Assembly: GCA_029204225.1 (NCBI GenBank)
Contig: CM055096.1
Location: 39,053,866-39,117,865, forward strand
Direction of reading: 5' to 3'
Length of the DNA: 64,000 nt
Source: Diphasiastrum complanatum
Lineage: Eukaryota; Streptophyta; Lycopodiopsida; Lycopodiales; Lycopodiaceae
Position numbers and translations under genes: made by a program. How positions within the stretch are numbered: the stretch's first letter is position 1; each line of letters starts with the position of its first letter. Positions 22,330-36,400 of this stretch are shown here, piece after piece. The notes under the pieces are model-generated. The model saw only the letters and a list, made by a program, of their open reading frames with translations, did not search any database and had not been told where the DNA came from.

Positions 22330-23697
22330 CAGGTCACCTCATTCATGAACATCTTTTGAATCTACTTCCATGTGGCATTAGGACTCTAGATTAAAACTCT
22401 CTTTGATGCTATTACAATTGGACTACACTTTCACCCAATTTTTTCACATCCTTCTCTATCCAAGTGCATAACCTTTCCTTGGAGTCAAACTTTCATGGTA
22501 GAGAAGTGTTATTTCGTTGAGCCAACCGCCATCCTAAGCTTTTTTGACACCATGTATAAAAAAGGAATTATAACATGTACAAACAAATGGATGGCCATTT
22601 TGGGATATATAATCTATATTTATGGCATCAAAGTTTCGCATTCCGCCCTTTTAGGGCATCAAAGTGGCCCAATAAATTAGCATGTACATTGTGTATATCT
22701 TGTTTGACAATCTTTACAACCTTGGGGTCTCCATATTGAATTCAACTTTTTATTGGACTCCAAGTCGATAATTTTGTAAAATGACAATAGATTTAGCTCA
22801 TATGATGATTCAAAGGACGAATTGCTTTCAACTTCAGAAAAATAGATCTGAATGCGATGATGAGTTGAAGAGAAATATTTAAGCAAGAGGGTCCTTTAGC
22901 GACATATAATATTTAAGAAGTTTTGAGTACAACCAATCCAAAAAAAAAAAAAAAATCTTAATTTGAGGAACTTTGATGCAACTTTTGTTGCATCTAGTGC
23001 ATAAACCCAAAATAAATCTAGGTGACAAGAAAGATCAATATTCTATTTTGGACATGTCATGATTTGGAAGTTGGACATTTCATTCAATGCGTGGATCACC
23101 AAACATCATGGAGAACCACAAATGGTGCTCTTTTATGGCTGAACATACATTTGGTGGTAGGATTCAAATAATCCACATGCCCCATTCACTAATATCAAAC
23201 TTAGACTTATCATCAAATCATTAGATTGTTGATGTGGGGGGAAAATCTCTTGGTGCATATACACAAATCTTTAGAAAAAAACGATGCAGTTTTGCTACTA
23301 GTTGCAATCTAAAAGGAACCAATCTCAAATTTTAAAGGAAATGGTTATCAATGCCAAAAAAGTTTTACGAAAACCATATTTGGTTTTGAATCCAAAACTT
23401 GTTGGTCTATTTTGCGGTGAATGAAGTCTAAACATAGAGCATATACACTAAGTTGGATTATATATGAAACATGCCAAGATGGATGGATTGACATCTTAAA
23501 GTGGCAAGTGCATGTGACAATGATTTGTGACATATTTGCATGACCAACATTGAATTAACTATTGGCTGAATTATTTGAGAAAGCCTGGCGTGAAACCTTT
23601 GAATCTCAATCGCCAAGCAACGCAATGATTTTTTGAATCGATTGATGTTGTTGTACATGCAAATTGTTGCTTAAATGTGGTACCTTATGGTTCTTAC
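22330..23697. other. Unassigned AT-rich stretch
   Basis: No gene or repeat boundary can be supported. Confidence 0.4.
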
Positions 23698-23822
23698 ACT
23701 TCAAGAGATTCAAGGCCATGGCTGAGACACAAATGTCTACAAAAGTGAAAGCACCCCGAACTGATGGCGGCGACGAATACCTCTCTAACGAGATGTCCGA
23801 CTACTTGGCTGAACATGGGCAA
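23698..23822 (+). pseudogene. Copia integrase fragment
   Basis: About 41 codons: FKRFKAMAETQMSTKV, RTDGGDEYLSNEM and DYLAEHG. The best match in the window is the integrase fragment at 40824-41712 (FKRFNTMVETQTSTKV, RTDGGGEYISNEM). Isolated on both sides. Confidence 0.85.
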
Positions 23823-23829
23823 TCAAATC

Positions 23830-25508
<1,679 letters not shown>

Positions 25509-26153
25509 TTATGAGTTATTGAATTTGGTAATAATGATAATTATTGTTGTACGGATTGTAGCTTTGCAAGATTTGCATATTTTTTGTACATGAATGTCAG
25601 TTATTTGTTTTTTGTCAAGTAATTTTAATTTTTCTATGTAAGTGATTGCTCTCTTTGTCAGAATACAGATTTGGAAATTGAAAAATAATCTATCACAACA
25701 AACGCATCTTGTTTTAGGAGAATCTTTGATTCTTTCTTTGTACTTTGCAATTTTTTTGGAATTTCCTCCATGTTTTTGTATGAAATCTTCAACAAATATT
25801 TCTTGCTCACTTAAATTGCTTAGTGGATTCATTATTGTGTTTTTCGCTTCGTTTAATAGTTGATGATATTCATTTGTTTTTATATGCTTTCTCAAGTAAT
25901 AAATGATGTTGTTGTTTGATAGTTGTGAGTCTTGATGGACTTGCTTAAATTTGTTAACAATCGACATTTGTGGCAAGTAGTGAAATTGATTTATTAGAGA
26001 GTGTAAATTTTGTTTCATTGTTTCTGTCCATTTGTATTGCTTTCGTTTTTTGTTGTTTGACAAGATACATGGTTCTATGGTTGTTCTTGGTTCTTTCGAA
26101 GGATATACCTCTACTTTGTTGTCAATATTTGTTTGTACAACGATGATTTTCAT
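25509..26153 (-). CDS. Uncharacterised protein with C-x2-C cluster (possible Helitron-type N-terminal region)
   Basis: 214 codons, open and long for so AT-rich a region. The C-terminal third has TRCVCCDRLFF, then CKSCKATI about 45 residues later: two Cys pairs that could bind zinc. A C-x-C-C-x-R-L-x-F motif followed by a CK-x-C pair resembles the region before the replication-initiator domain in some Helitron/Helentron proteins. That is from memory of the family, not from a search. The frame stops just after the second pair; no Rep or helicase follows. The adjacent upstream ORF (26186-26596) is probably part of the same transcription unit. Confidence 0.4.
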   Translation of the reverse strand: MKIIVVQTNIDNKVEVYPSKEPRTTIEPCILSNNKKRKQYKWTETMKQNLHSLINQFHYLPQMSIVNKFKQVHQDSQLSNNNIIYYLRKHIKTNEYHQLLNEAKNTIMNPLSNLSEQEIFVEDFIQKHGGNSKKIAKYKERIKDSPKTRCVCCDRLFFNFQICILTKRAITYIEKLKLLDKKQITDIHVQKICKSCKATIRTTIIIIITKFNNS

Positions 26154-26185
26154 TGTTCAATTGGATTGATTCGTGTCATAATCTC

Positions 26186-26596
26186 TCAAATTGTTGTTGC
26201 TGAATCAGTGTCACAATGATATACTACTAACTTATAGTTCATGCATTTGAAAAACCAAAACAAACATAAGCTGTCACATTGTATTGGCGATTGATTGTCG
26301 TTGTTGGTAAGAAGTTTTATGTATGTTTCAAATGATGTGATTTGCTCGTATTGGATTTTTAAAATTGGATCGTTTCTGTAGTGTTCTTTCCAAATCGTAG
26401 CATCACAATCATTTTCTCTTAAACTTAGCAAAAAGCATTGCGCAACATTTGCTCGAATGTTGTTCGACAGATTATGATGATTCAATAGAAATGAAAAGAC
26501 GTTGAAAATGTCATGGTTGAGTTCATAAATAAATAAAAATTCAGGATCTATATAGTCTTTTGGTCTGTAGCCATTTGTGCAAATATTGCTGGTCAT
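26186..26596 (-). CDS. Possible OTU-like domain fragment
   Basis: 136 codons from a clear ATG, 32 bases upstream of the previous gene on the same strand. The pattern NNIRANVAQCFLLSLREN, then ITSFETYIKLL, then NYKLVVYH fits the spacing of the C-terminal half of OTU cysteine proteases (helix, YL motif, beta strand with VY). I cannot see the catalytic DGNC segment, so this is truncated or only similar. OTU domains occur in Helentron-type elements, which agrees with the neighbouring Cys cluster. Low certainty. Confidence 0.3.
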   Translation of the reverse strand: MTSNICTNGYRPKDYIDPEFLFIYELNHDIFNVFSFLLNHHNLSNNIRANVAQCFLLSLRENDCDATIWKEHYRNDPILKIQYEQITSFETYIKLLTNNDNQSPIQCDSLCLFWFFKCMNYKLVVYHCDTDSATTI

Positions 26597-26599
26597 TGT

Positions 26600-27340
26600 G
26601 ATTGTAAAAGATAAAATACTATGCTTTTCAAGCTAAGAAGAAAATAACAAAAACTTGACAATTGAATCGACTATAACGATAATCTTATTTAATTCAATAT
26701 TTGCTTTTATCTACTAGGACTAATTGACATCGTCTATTTTAATTTGCTATTAACTTCAATCTATTAAAATCAATGATTATACCACTAGCATTTGTGCAAA
26801 ATTTTCCTTTGACGTTTACTTGCATAAGTTTTGAACATAGTCCTTTTTTGCCTTCTAAGAACCATTTAAATGGTGTTCCTAGCTCCAAAATTGAATCAAT
26901 CCATGTATCAATTGAAATGGAGTTTGAAAGAAAGTCAAAGTTAAAGGTTATATTGTGGTGGTGGTCCGAACGCTCAAGGTCTAGACTTTGGTGGAGGGAT
27001 GGAATAGAGGGAATGCATATGAAAAGTCTAATTTTTGGCCATGTATTTTAGCATGCGTTTAGCTATCAAACATGATAAATCAGCTAAACATGCATAAAAA
27101 GGCCATGAATAGTTAGCAAACATGAGGTCTAATATATTGAGCCATGCATCAGAAGCGGTTGCAAGGCATTGTGGGATTTGTTTTTTTTTTTTTGGTCATA
27201 TGTGCATGTCATTCTGACGCAAAGCGGTGAGTTGGCCTCTGTGGGGCGTCATCTGTTCTGTTAATAGGAAAGTTGATGTCCCATGTGGGAGGAGGTGTAG
27301 AAGCTCACGCTTCAAGCAGTATGAGTAGCGTGTAAATCCC
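26600..27340. other. Unassigned
   Basis: No supported gene. It ends in the BRR2 pseudogene. Confidence 0.4.
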
Positions 27341-27344
27341 AGTC

Positions 27345-28165
27345 TTGTGCTCACAACTCATACTCGGCCTCGTGACCTCACGAACCCACAGGTGAGCCTG
27401 AGAGTTTGTGGAAAAGTCGACCCTAAAAGATTGGGTGATCGAGTGTATCATGGCAGAGCCCAAGAGTTGGATGAGAAGCTTGTGAAATCCAAAAAGAAAC
27501 GTGACCAGAAAGATAAGGACAAAATTGGCCAAGACGTCCCTGGAAAATCTAGTAAAAGGCATCGAGGCGCTCAAGAAGAGAGCATTATGTCGATTCAAGA
27601 TGAAGGGATGTATCGTCCCAAAACAAAGGAGACACGGGCTACCTATGAAGCACCGATGATGATGAAGAGATGCAAGAGGCCGATGAAGGGCTTAAGGTAT
27701 AGGATATTGATGCCTATTGGATTCAATGCAAAATATCTCAAGCATACCAGGAAGTGCTTGTAGAGGAAGTGCTGATTGGGAGAGGGCGATGATCCTGATG
27801 TTGAAAATCGTGTTGTGATGTTGTTGGATTATGACAAATTTGATATTATCAAGCTTTTGTTGTGAAACATGGTGCACGCGATTGGCAAGACCCGAAGATG
27901 AGAAAGAGCAAAAAAAAATTGAGGAGGAGATGAACAATGAAGGTCCCGATCTACAAGTTATTCGCTACAACAAAGGAGCCCCAGAAGAATTTAGAGCCCA
28001 ATATTAGAAAAGAGGCAAGGAAGTTAAGTGATGAAGGTATTGACAAGGACAAAGGAAGACGACCTGAAAGAAAAGGGGGGAGCGAAGGGGGCTGGTTGAA
28101 AGGAGAAAGGCAAATGATGGACCTAAGGGATTTGCTTTTGAGAATGGTTCTGCATGCTTTTGATT
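27345..28165 (+). pseudogene. BRR2 (U5 snRNP 200-kDa helicase) N-terminal pseudogene
   Basis: Reading across frames gives RPRD, HEPTGEPESLW, then KVDPKRLGDRVYHGRAQELD, KSKKKRDQKDKD, RSKRHR-like basic residues, PKTKETRATYEA, DEEMQEADEGLK, DIDAYWIQCKISQAY, LLDYDKFDIIKLLL, EKEQKKIEEEM, IRKEARKLSDEG and GWLKGERQMMDL. These are the ordered landmarks of the N-terminal region of BRR2/SNRNP200, the DExH helicase that unwinds U4/U6 in the spliceosome. The acidic spacer and about 150-200 residues are missing, and there are at least three frameshifts plus in-frame stops. The helicase cassettes are absent. No introns are visible across the retained part and no poly(A) tail is seen, so either retroposition or capture by a transposon is possible. 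Confidence 0.85.
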
Positions 28166-28739
<574 letters not shown>

Positions 28740-29234
28740 CTTGGAGGATGCTTACGGGGGATAAGGCCTCTAATCGAGATTTGGTGGTTGTTGACAATGC
28801 GTCATGGTAGAATGTAATGGAACCAAAATTGCTTTGAAGGATTTTGGCAGCAAGTCAACCAACTGTGGCCTTGACGATATAGAGATATAGAGGATGCTTG
28901 GGATGTGTAAATATGGCTAAAGAAGCAGGATCAAGATCATGCATGTACCGTGGAAAAAATGACTGGATGCCATAGGCATCTCATTTTTCATTCTCGTACC
29001 ACTTTAGATTTTATTTATTTGTGGCCTTGCCTTGCAAAGGCAATACTATGTGGTGAGGTTGGTCAATGGAGTTAGTTGAAAAGTCAACATTAAAGACAAG
29101 TTTGTAGTTTTTACACCTTTGTGACAGATATAATTCATCAATCATAATTGATCAATAAGTTTTCACCAATAAGAACTGATCTCTATCAAATTATAATTTT
29201 GTGATTGTGTTTTGTTTTGCAGGACATATAGACA

Positions 29235-29312
29235 ATGTCTTCCATATTGGATGAAGAAATGATCGAATTTTTAGATATGCGTCCTAAAGATTATTCTAGT
29301 GATGATTTGTGA
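29235..29312 (+). other. Short ORF after a splice-acceptor-like site
   Basis: MSSILDEEMIEFLDMRPKDY onward, 25 codons then TGA. It follows a pyrimidine-rich stretch ending TTTTGCAG at about 29222. It could be a first coding exon of a lost gene; the low-complexity repeat begins right after it. Confidence 0.25.
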
Positions 29313-29640
29313 TCGTTGAAATTGCGAAAATTGAGAAACTGAGATTCGTTGAAATTGCGAATATTGAGAAACTGAGAAACTGTGAACTGAGATTCTGAGA
29401 AACTGAGAAACTGAGATTTCGAGAAACTGAGATTCTGAGATTTTCATCATGAATATTGTGAATAGTGATCGTGAATATTGTGAATACTGATCGTGAACAT
29501 TGTGAATACAAATCATGAATACTGATGTGAAATTGTGAATATTGAGAAACATATATTATGAGATACGTGAATTTGTGAATACATGTTGTGAATATTGATT
29601 TTGAATATTCGTAAATACTAAAATATTCTACAATGTAATC
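29313..29640. repeat. Degenerate short tandem repeats (GAGAAACTGA and GTGAATATTGTGAATA types)
   Basis: From 29327 to 29440, GAGAAACTGAGA and TTGAAATTGCGAATATTGAG words alternate. From 29440 to 29640, ATCGTGAATATTGTGAATAC-like words take over. The two tracts abut, as if one slippage-prone seed expanded and drifted. Confidence 0.75.
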
Positions 29641-29945
29641 GTGATTGATATGAACTTTCATAAATACAAATTATGAATGTTAAAACGTGATTATTCCAAA
29701 TAAGGATTGCGCTTGCTAATCTTCGTTACTTGTGGTAAAATTGTTCTATAGGTTTGAATGAATACAATGATTAACTTCACAAATATATAGATTTGCAAGT
29801 TTTTGATTGTGTTGCAATTAGAGATTTTACCACATGCTAAAACAAAGGCAATGAGGTACTTATAGGATTCTTCTTTTTGCCGTAGTTAAAATCGTGGTCT
29901 ATCACACAACCAACAAACAAACTGACAATTGGATCAAAATTTTAG

Positions 29946-30143
29946 GTTGAAGGAACATTGGTAGTGACTGGAATCAATCAAAGTTTATATGAGATCGTCT
30001 GCTCAAATCAAAATTTCAACTTCGTAAACAAAAAAAGTTCAACATATTGTTGCCTCTTTAAAAAAGAAACAACCACAATAAAAATTGAAAATTTACAAGC
30101 AAAGGTTGTGAAATTGGACGGCTCTTCAATTGATGTCACATAG
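29946..30143 (+). other. Unknown coding-like block
   Basis: After a TTTTAG acceptor-like site the frame reads VEGTLVVTGINQSLYEIVCS, then STYCCLFKKETTTIKIENLQ and AKVVKLDGSS before a TAG. Composition looks coding, but no family is recognised. AT-rich like the modules at 1-8.3 kb and 49.6-52.6 kb. Confidence 0.3.
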
Positions 30144-30604
30144 TATTGCTTTGCAATTGAAGGCCAAAAATGCAAAGAAAAATATACATGTGGGTTTTAG
30201 GTTTGCATATGTATGCTTTATTCTATACCCAGCCCTTAAGGCATTAAGGCAAGGCAGCCCAAGGAAGAAAAGGCAATTCAGGTGGTCTGGCTAAGAAACT
30301 GGTGGTCAGCAAGGCTCAACCTTCTCTCTCCTCTTCTCCTCCCTTTGCTACTGATAAATATTATGTTTCATCTAGCAGATCAAATTCATGTACTGATTTG
30401 GCTCCTTTCTCCTTCCTTGTATGTATGTACTGCTGATCGGAAACTGCTTCCTTGCTGCTATGATTCCTCCTTAATTTAGCTCTGAGCTCGTCCCTTGCTG
30501 TCAATTTATGCATTGTGGTGTGATATTCTGTTGTGGGTGGTCGTATTTGTGAAAGCTGAAGCTCAGGCTTCCTGGGTGGGATTGCCATTTGAAGAGGTGA
30601 AATC

Positions 30605-33435
30605 ATGGGCCTGCTGGCCCCTGGCCTAAGGCTACACCAGCTTGGCATACACACTGGTACTGCTACCTTTGGCTGCTACCAATGCCTCCATCTGTCTTCG
30701 GTTTACATTGGTGGTGGGAATTCTGTGAAGCAGAACTTTTTGAGGCAACAAAGGAAAACTTTTCGTGGCAGGCGCAGTATAACAGTGATAAGGATGCAGG
30801 TAGACAGCAAAGGTATGTGTTCTAAATTTATCTGGATGTTAGAAATCTAGCCGGTACATTTACTAGTAATTGCAAATCAATCATTAACAGCCTTGACGTT
30901 GTGTGAACTCAATAAATTCTTGAATTGTAAGATCACAGAAGGCTTGTTGTAAAGCATTGTAGACAGGTTAGTTGCACAAAGTATTGGGTTTGGTATCGCA
31001 TCGAGATAGCTTCACCTTTTGCTATATCCGTCTTCCTTGCTCCAGATTGGGACACAGACCGTATTACATGCAAATTAGCTTAGAGCCCTACTCGGCATGC
31101 TTTGTTTTGCATTTTTCTTTAATTTGCCATAAAACGCTCTATAATTACTCTTGAACTGGCTACAAAGTTTCCGGGCTTTATGTTTTCGGTGCTTTGTTAG
31201 GCCATCCAGCACTCCGTTAAACCCCGGAATTCTTACTGACATCTATTTCTAAGTAAACGATAAAATTTTTGAAGTTGATAGTCATCATGGAGACAAATGC
31301 ATTGACAGTGTTTTGACTCACATCATTGAAATCGGCTTATTTTTTGATTTAATCACAAGGTTTAAAATTCCGCTCTATCTAGGACTTCTGCTGCATTAGC
31401 TTAGGTACTTCTGCTTTGCAGGTCAGATAGCTGAAGGGGACGTAAGTGACAATAAGATATTACCTTTTTGTAGCGTCGACAAGAGAAAAGACAAGCGAAG
31501 TCTAGGAGAGCTTGAATCAGAGTTTCTCGAAGCGCTACAGGTCTTTCCTCTTTTGCTTTTAAACTTACGTGTTTTCCTGCAGTTGCGGTCCAAATTGAAT
31601 TGAGCTACTTATTTTGTCCTAAAATTCTTCCGAACTCTATATAGATTGTGAAACTCTTGTCAATGGAGGCAAAGACAGATCAGAGTACAAATATTGATGT
31701 CCTACTGCGTAGACCTTTTGGTTGAAATTAAAGAAAAATCTATTGACAGCAGAAAGCCGTAAACAGGTAATAAACAAAAGGTGACTAAGCTGAACATTGG
31801 ACTTTGTGCAAGAGGCCATATGAAAACTTCACTCAGCCAATGCTTATCCAGCAGAATAGATGAATTTCGAGCTGTGGTTCCTACCAAATTTGTGGGAAAA
31901 TGCACCTTAATGCTAATTTAGACTACTTTGTCAAAAATTACACAGTAAGTACCAAGAAACCAAGAAGTCATTTGACAACATATTCTTTATATGAAATTTT
32001 TGTTTATTCATATGTACTTTCCATTCGATGAATTTACATGCAATATGACTGTACTAAGGCATTATAGACACTATTCTACATTATCCATTCATATTTCGAG
32101 GTCGCGTCCTTGTGCTGGGGAGATGTAACGCTAACCTAGTAGACTACAAGTAAGAGTAGGTACACTCATTTGGTAGCTCATGGTTTGGATACTCTCGAGT
32201 TCTTTGTGAAAGACTCATCAACACTTCCTTGTAGGGGATCAACAATTGCCAATCATCATTGATATTCATTCATTGGTTAATCTGCCAATTCTGATTTCCT
32301 TGTAGGGAATAAGCAAAAGATGACTAATCTGAACATTGGACTTTTTGGCCATATGAAAACTTTACTCAGCTAGCAAAACAAATGAATTTTGAGCTATGGT
32401 TTCTACCAAAGTTTTGGGAAAATGCACCTTAATGCCAATTTAGACTACTTTGTCAAAAATTACAAAGTAAGTACCAAGAATCTAAAAAATCATTTGACAA
32501 CATATTGTATATATGAAATTTTGTTTATTCAAATGTACTTGCCATTGCTATGAATTTACATGCAATATGACTGTACTAAGGCATTCACACTATTGACATT
32601 ACTATTCCTTTATTACAGAGAGTGTCCAATTCTATTTTAAAGTCATGCTTTTGGGACCTTCTAGGCAGTCTTAGGATAAGGCTTTGGAATTCCCAAGCTA
32701 CATGGGTCCTTGTGCTCGAGACCTTCATCCATTCATCTAGCATGATGAAACACAAACAATAGTTATTAAGTCATATTTTACATACATACCATAGTTCCCT
32801 GTGGTACCGCCATTATGGTGCCACCCAAAAATCCGCGGTACCAGGGCGATACCATTTTTTAGTGGGCAATATGGGTATCAGCTTGAAGCTCTTGATGATA
32901 GTAGTGCATTTATGCAGGTTGCCGGTGCTTTCAACTACAAAATGTGTTAGACAACTAAATAATGCACCTCTCAGTTTAGTAGTCACTAGTTAACCATGAG
33001 CTCAGATCTGTAAGGCCCCTGTTATGAGGAGAAGCCATTATTGAGCACGGTTGTTAGTATAGGGTCTACTATGAGACCATGATGGTTATGAGATGGCTAG
33101 ATTACAGTTTCTATATAGCAGCAAGTCCTGGGGGGTTTGGGGGGTCCGGGGGGCGGTAGCCCCCCGGCAGGGGGTTTGGGGGGCAGAGCCCCCCAACGGC
33201 GGGGTCCAGGGGCTGGCGGTAGACCCCGGCCCCAATGGTACGACCTTTTCATAATTTGGCATTCCAACTCCCTGAGCGAAAACACACTTTTTGGTGTTTT
33301 CCATCCCCTTGGTCCTTTGGCTGTTCGCTCTCGTCAAAACCGGCAACCTGCATAAATGCACTGCTCTCGTCAACAGATGATCCGTGGTACCAATATGGAT
33401 CCGCGGTACCGGGATCTGCAGATCCAGGTACCGCT

Positions 33436-33492
<57 letters not shown>

Positions 33493-36400
33493 CGCATTAA
33501 TGACATAGATAGTTTTGAAGTTTTGTAGCATCCGATTTATGTTTGAATGTGTTTGCAGTCGTTTTACTATGATAGGAAGCCCATCATGTCCAATGAAGAG
33601 TTTGATAACCTCAAAGAGGAGCTTATTTGGGAAGGAAGTAGCGTTGTCATTCTAAGTATGTTTCCCTTACACCTCTATTTGATTTTCATATCATTTTTTG
33701 TAATTTTCCAATTGGCTTTGACCTATGCCACTTTGTAATATCATTGTACTGAATAAGTTTCTGCAATCTTACAAAAGAACGGTTGTTATGGACATGGACA
33801 CTGAGCAGGTTCAGACGAACAAAAATTCATGGAAGCATCTTATGCATATGCGGCTGGAAAGCCAGTACTTAATGATGCTGAATATGATGAGCTCAAATTG
33901 AAGTTAAAGGTAGCAATCTGGTTTTGGTTCGTGAAGTAGCAAATCACTATTTTTTCGTAACAAACTGGCTTTACAGTGTGAATCTCAATGCATCTTTTTG
34001 TATGCTACAAAGACCGAGTGACATGGGTAGTTTAAGCACAAGTTTTCACATGTTCTTTCCAAAATTAGAGATTGTGTTAATGGAGATAGAAGTCACAACA
34101 CAAAAAAGAATCTACTGGATGAACTCCATCTAGTGAAGATGTACTTGAGTTTTTGCATGGAGTTGAACTCTATTCTTTTCATGAAGTATAGGCCAATGGA
34201 ATTTTTCTGTTTAGTGATTCGTTTATGCTTGGTGTGGTGGTGTAACAAGATAGATTGCTCAATTCCCTGCACACACTTAAGCCGACACCCAGGTCATCGA
34301 CCTTTTCAAGATAAAAAAGAGTGCTATCTTGTTTAGGAAAGAAGCTTTAAATGATTGTAATCAGTGAAAAGTTGATGAGCCTCCTTTCTTATTCATGCAG
34401 TATGGCATGTCAGTTGTTCTGGTGAATGTTTATTGCTGTTGAATCTAAAGTATTTCATAGTTTGCATTGAAATCAGGGATCAGATTATAATCAAAACGTA
34501 TTTGGCATGTGCTCTTATTTGGAAGCTCATTTTGACAGCCTTTTGGCAATTTATGAAGTGGATAATGTTCGATTGGACTACAGTATGACCTCCTCCTGTG
34601 ATATGTATTTGGATATTACTAGTCCTAGATGTCATAATTGACTCACCTCTATGCTAAGTACATTTCATAATGCGCTATTAAGTTTTGAACATTTCAATGT
34701 AGATATTCACTATCCGGCATAGTTGCAGCGAATGTGATTCTGGGGCTATCGTGATTCGCTGCCCAGAATCGTGAAAATAATTTTTTTCTTTTTACTTTTG
34801 GACCTGAAATGTACCTGAAACTACTGGAATTAGACCTGAAACTACTGAAATGGATTTGAAACTACTGTAATCGTAATCATTTGTTTTTTTCCTTTCTACT
34901 GATACCCATATTGCCTGTATTTTCTGGAAAGAAAGAACACGTTTTGCTGGAAAACCAGCGAAATGCTGGTTTTTTGGGCCAGCGATTCGGTTCACGATTC
35001 GATTCATGATTTGCGAATCGTGGCTGCAACTATGTGTGAAAAAAGTGGATCTTGAATGGATCTAAGATCCCAAATGTTCTGGCTAAGATCTTTGCACCAA
35101 ATGCATGAGCACTTTCTTCCTCTCTTTGTCTACTAGAAAATCTTTGCCTCCTTAGGGTCAATACCCTAGATATGGACTTTGATTCTAAGAGCTTCTTCAA
35201 GGTATTCCATGCCTCACTTGCACTTTGACACTTATCCACTTCATTGAGAAGCTCATTGGTAACATTCATTTTAATGATATGAAGAGCCCTTTTAGCCTTC
35301 TTATCAAACCTTTGTTGCTCTAGAAGTGTGGGTGGTCTCTCTTCAATTCCTGCAACTATGTCCATGAGTTCATTCAACTCAAGTAAGGACTCCATCCTCA
35401 CTTTCCAGGTAGAGTAGTTTGATGAACTCAACCTATCATTAGTTTCTAACATGATCCCACCATTGGAAGCCATGAATATAATGATTCTTCAACTTTTAGG
35501 TTCTGTCCTATTGCACCTAGAACTCACTTTTCTTTCAACAAATGATGGATAAGGAGATCTCAGAAGATCTAGGACCCTAAAACACTTCTATCTTGAACCC
35601 GGCTGGTTTCCAAGCATAGAAAGGAAGATTGAGACACATGCAACACTTTGCACACACTAAGAATGAATTACAAACTCAAACCAACCTGAACGCACTCTTG
35701 CTTAAGCTCTCAAACTTTCCAACAAGTGACCAAATCAAGTTATGGTGTGAAGAGTTACTTGCATTCTTAGAAAATACACAAGACTAGGCTGCCAAGAATA
35801 CCTAGAATTGAACAAACTTGATCAACATATGATCAACACACTAAGATATTGATTCAACCTGTAAAACCACATGTAAACCACACTTCTAAAAGTTTATAAA
35901 CTCTAGCAAGTGATAAATACAAGCTTTAGAGGTGAATGAAAGAGCACACTTAGTGAATCACAAGACTAGCTTCACTAGCTTGTCAAATCTTGATGTTTAG
36001 ATGTAGATCTAAGATCACTTCACATGAAAATGTTCCTCAACCTGTTAAGAACCTGAAAACACATTTGCATAATGGTTAAAACCTTCCAGCAAATGCTCCA
36101 ATCAAATTACATAAGGAGAGTTACTTACATGCTCAACAAAGTACACCAAAATTTATGCACTATTTTATAGTTCGAATTATCATAAACAGCCCAAAAACTG
36201 TAAAATGAGGGCCAAAAACTATTTTGGGAGGCAATTGGCAAAAAACAAAATTAATTAATCAATTAATTGATTGATTGCATGAACCGTACCACGGTTCAAT
36301 GAACCGTGGTACGGTTCCTTCCACGGTTCCCAGGACCCACGATTCTGGGAACCGTGGGTTCTAAGGGTATACATGGGATTAGCAATTAGCAGAGACATCC

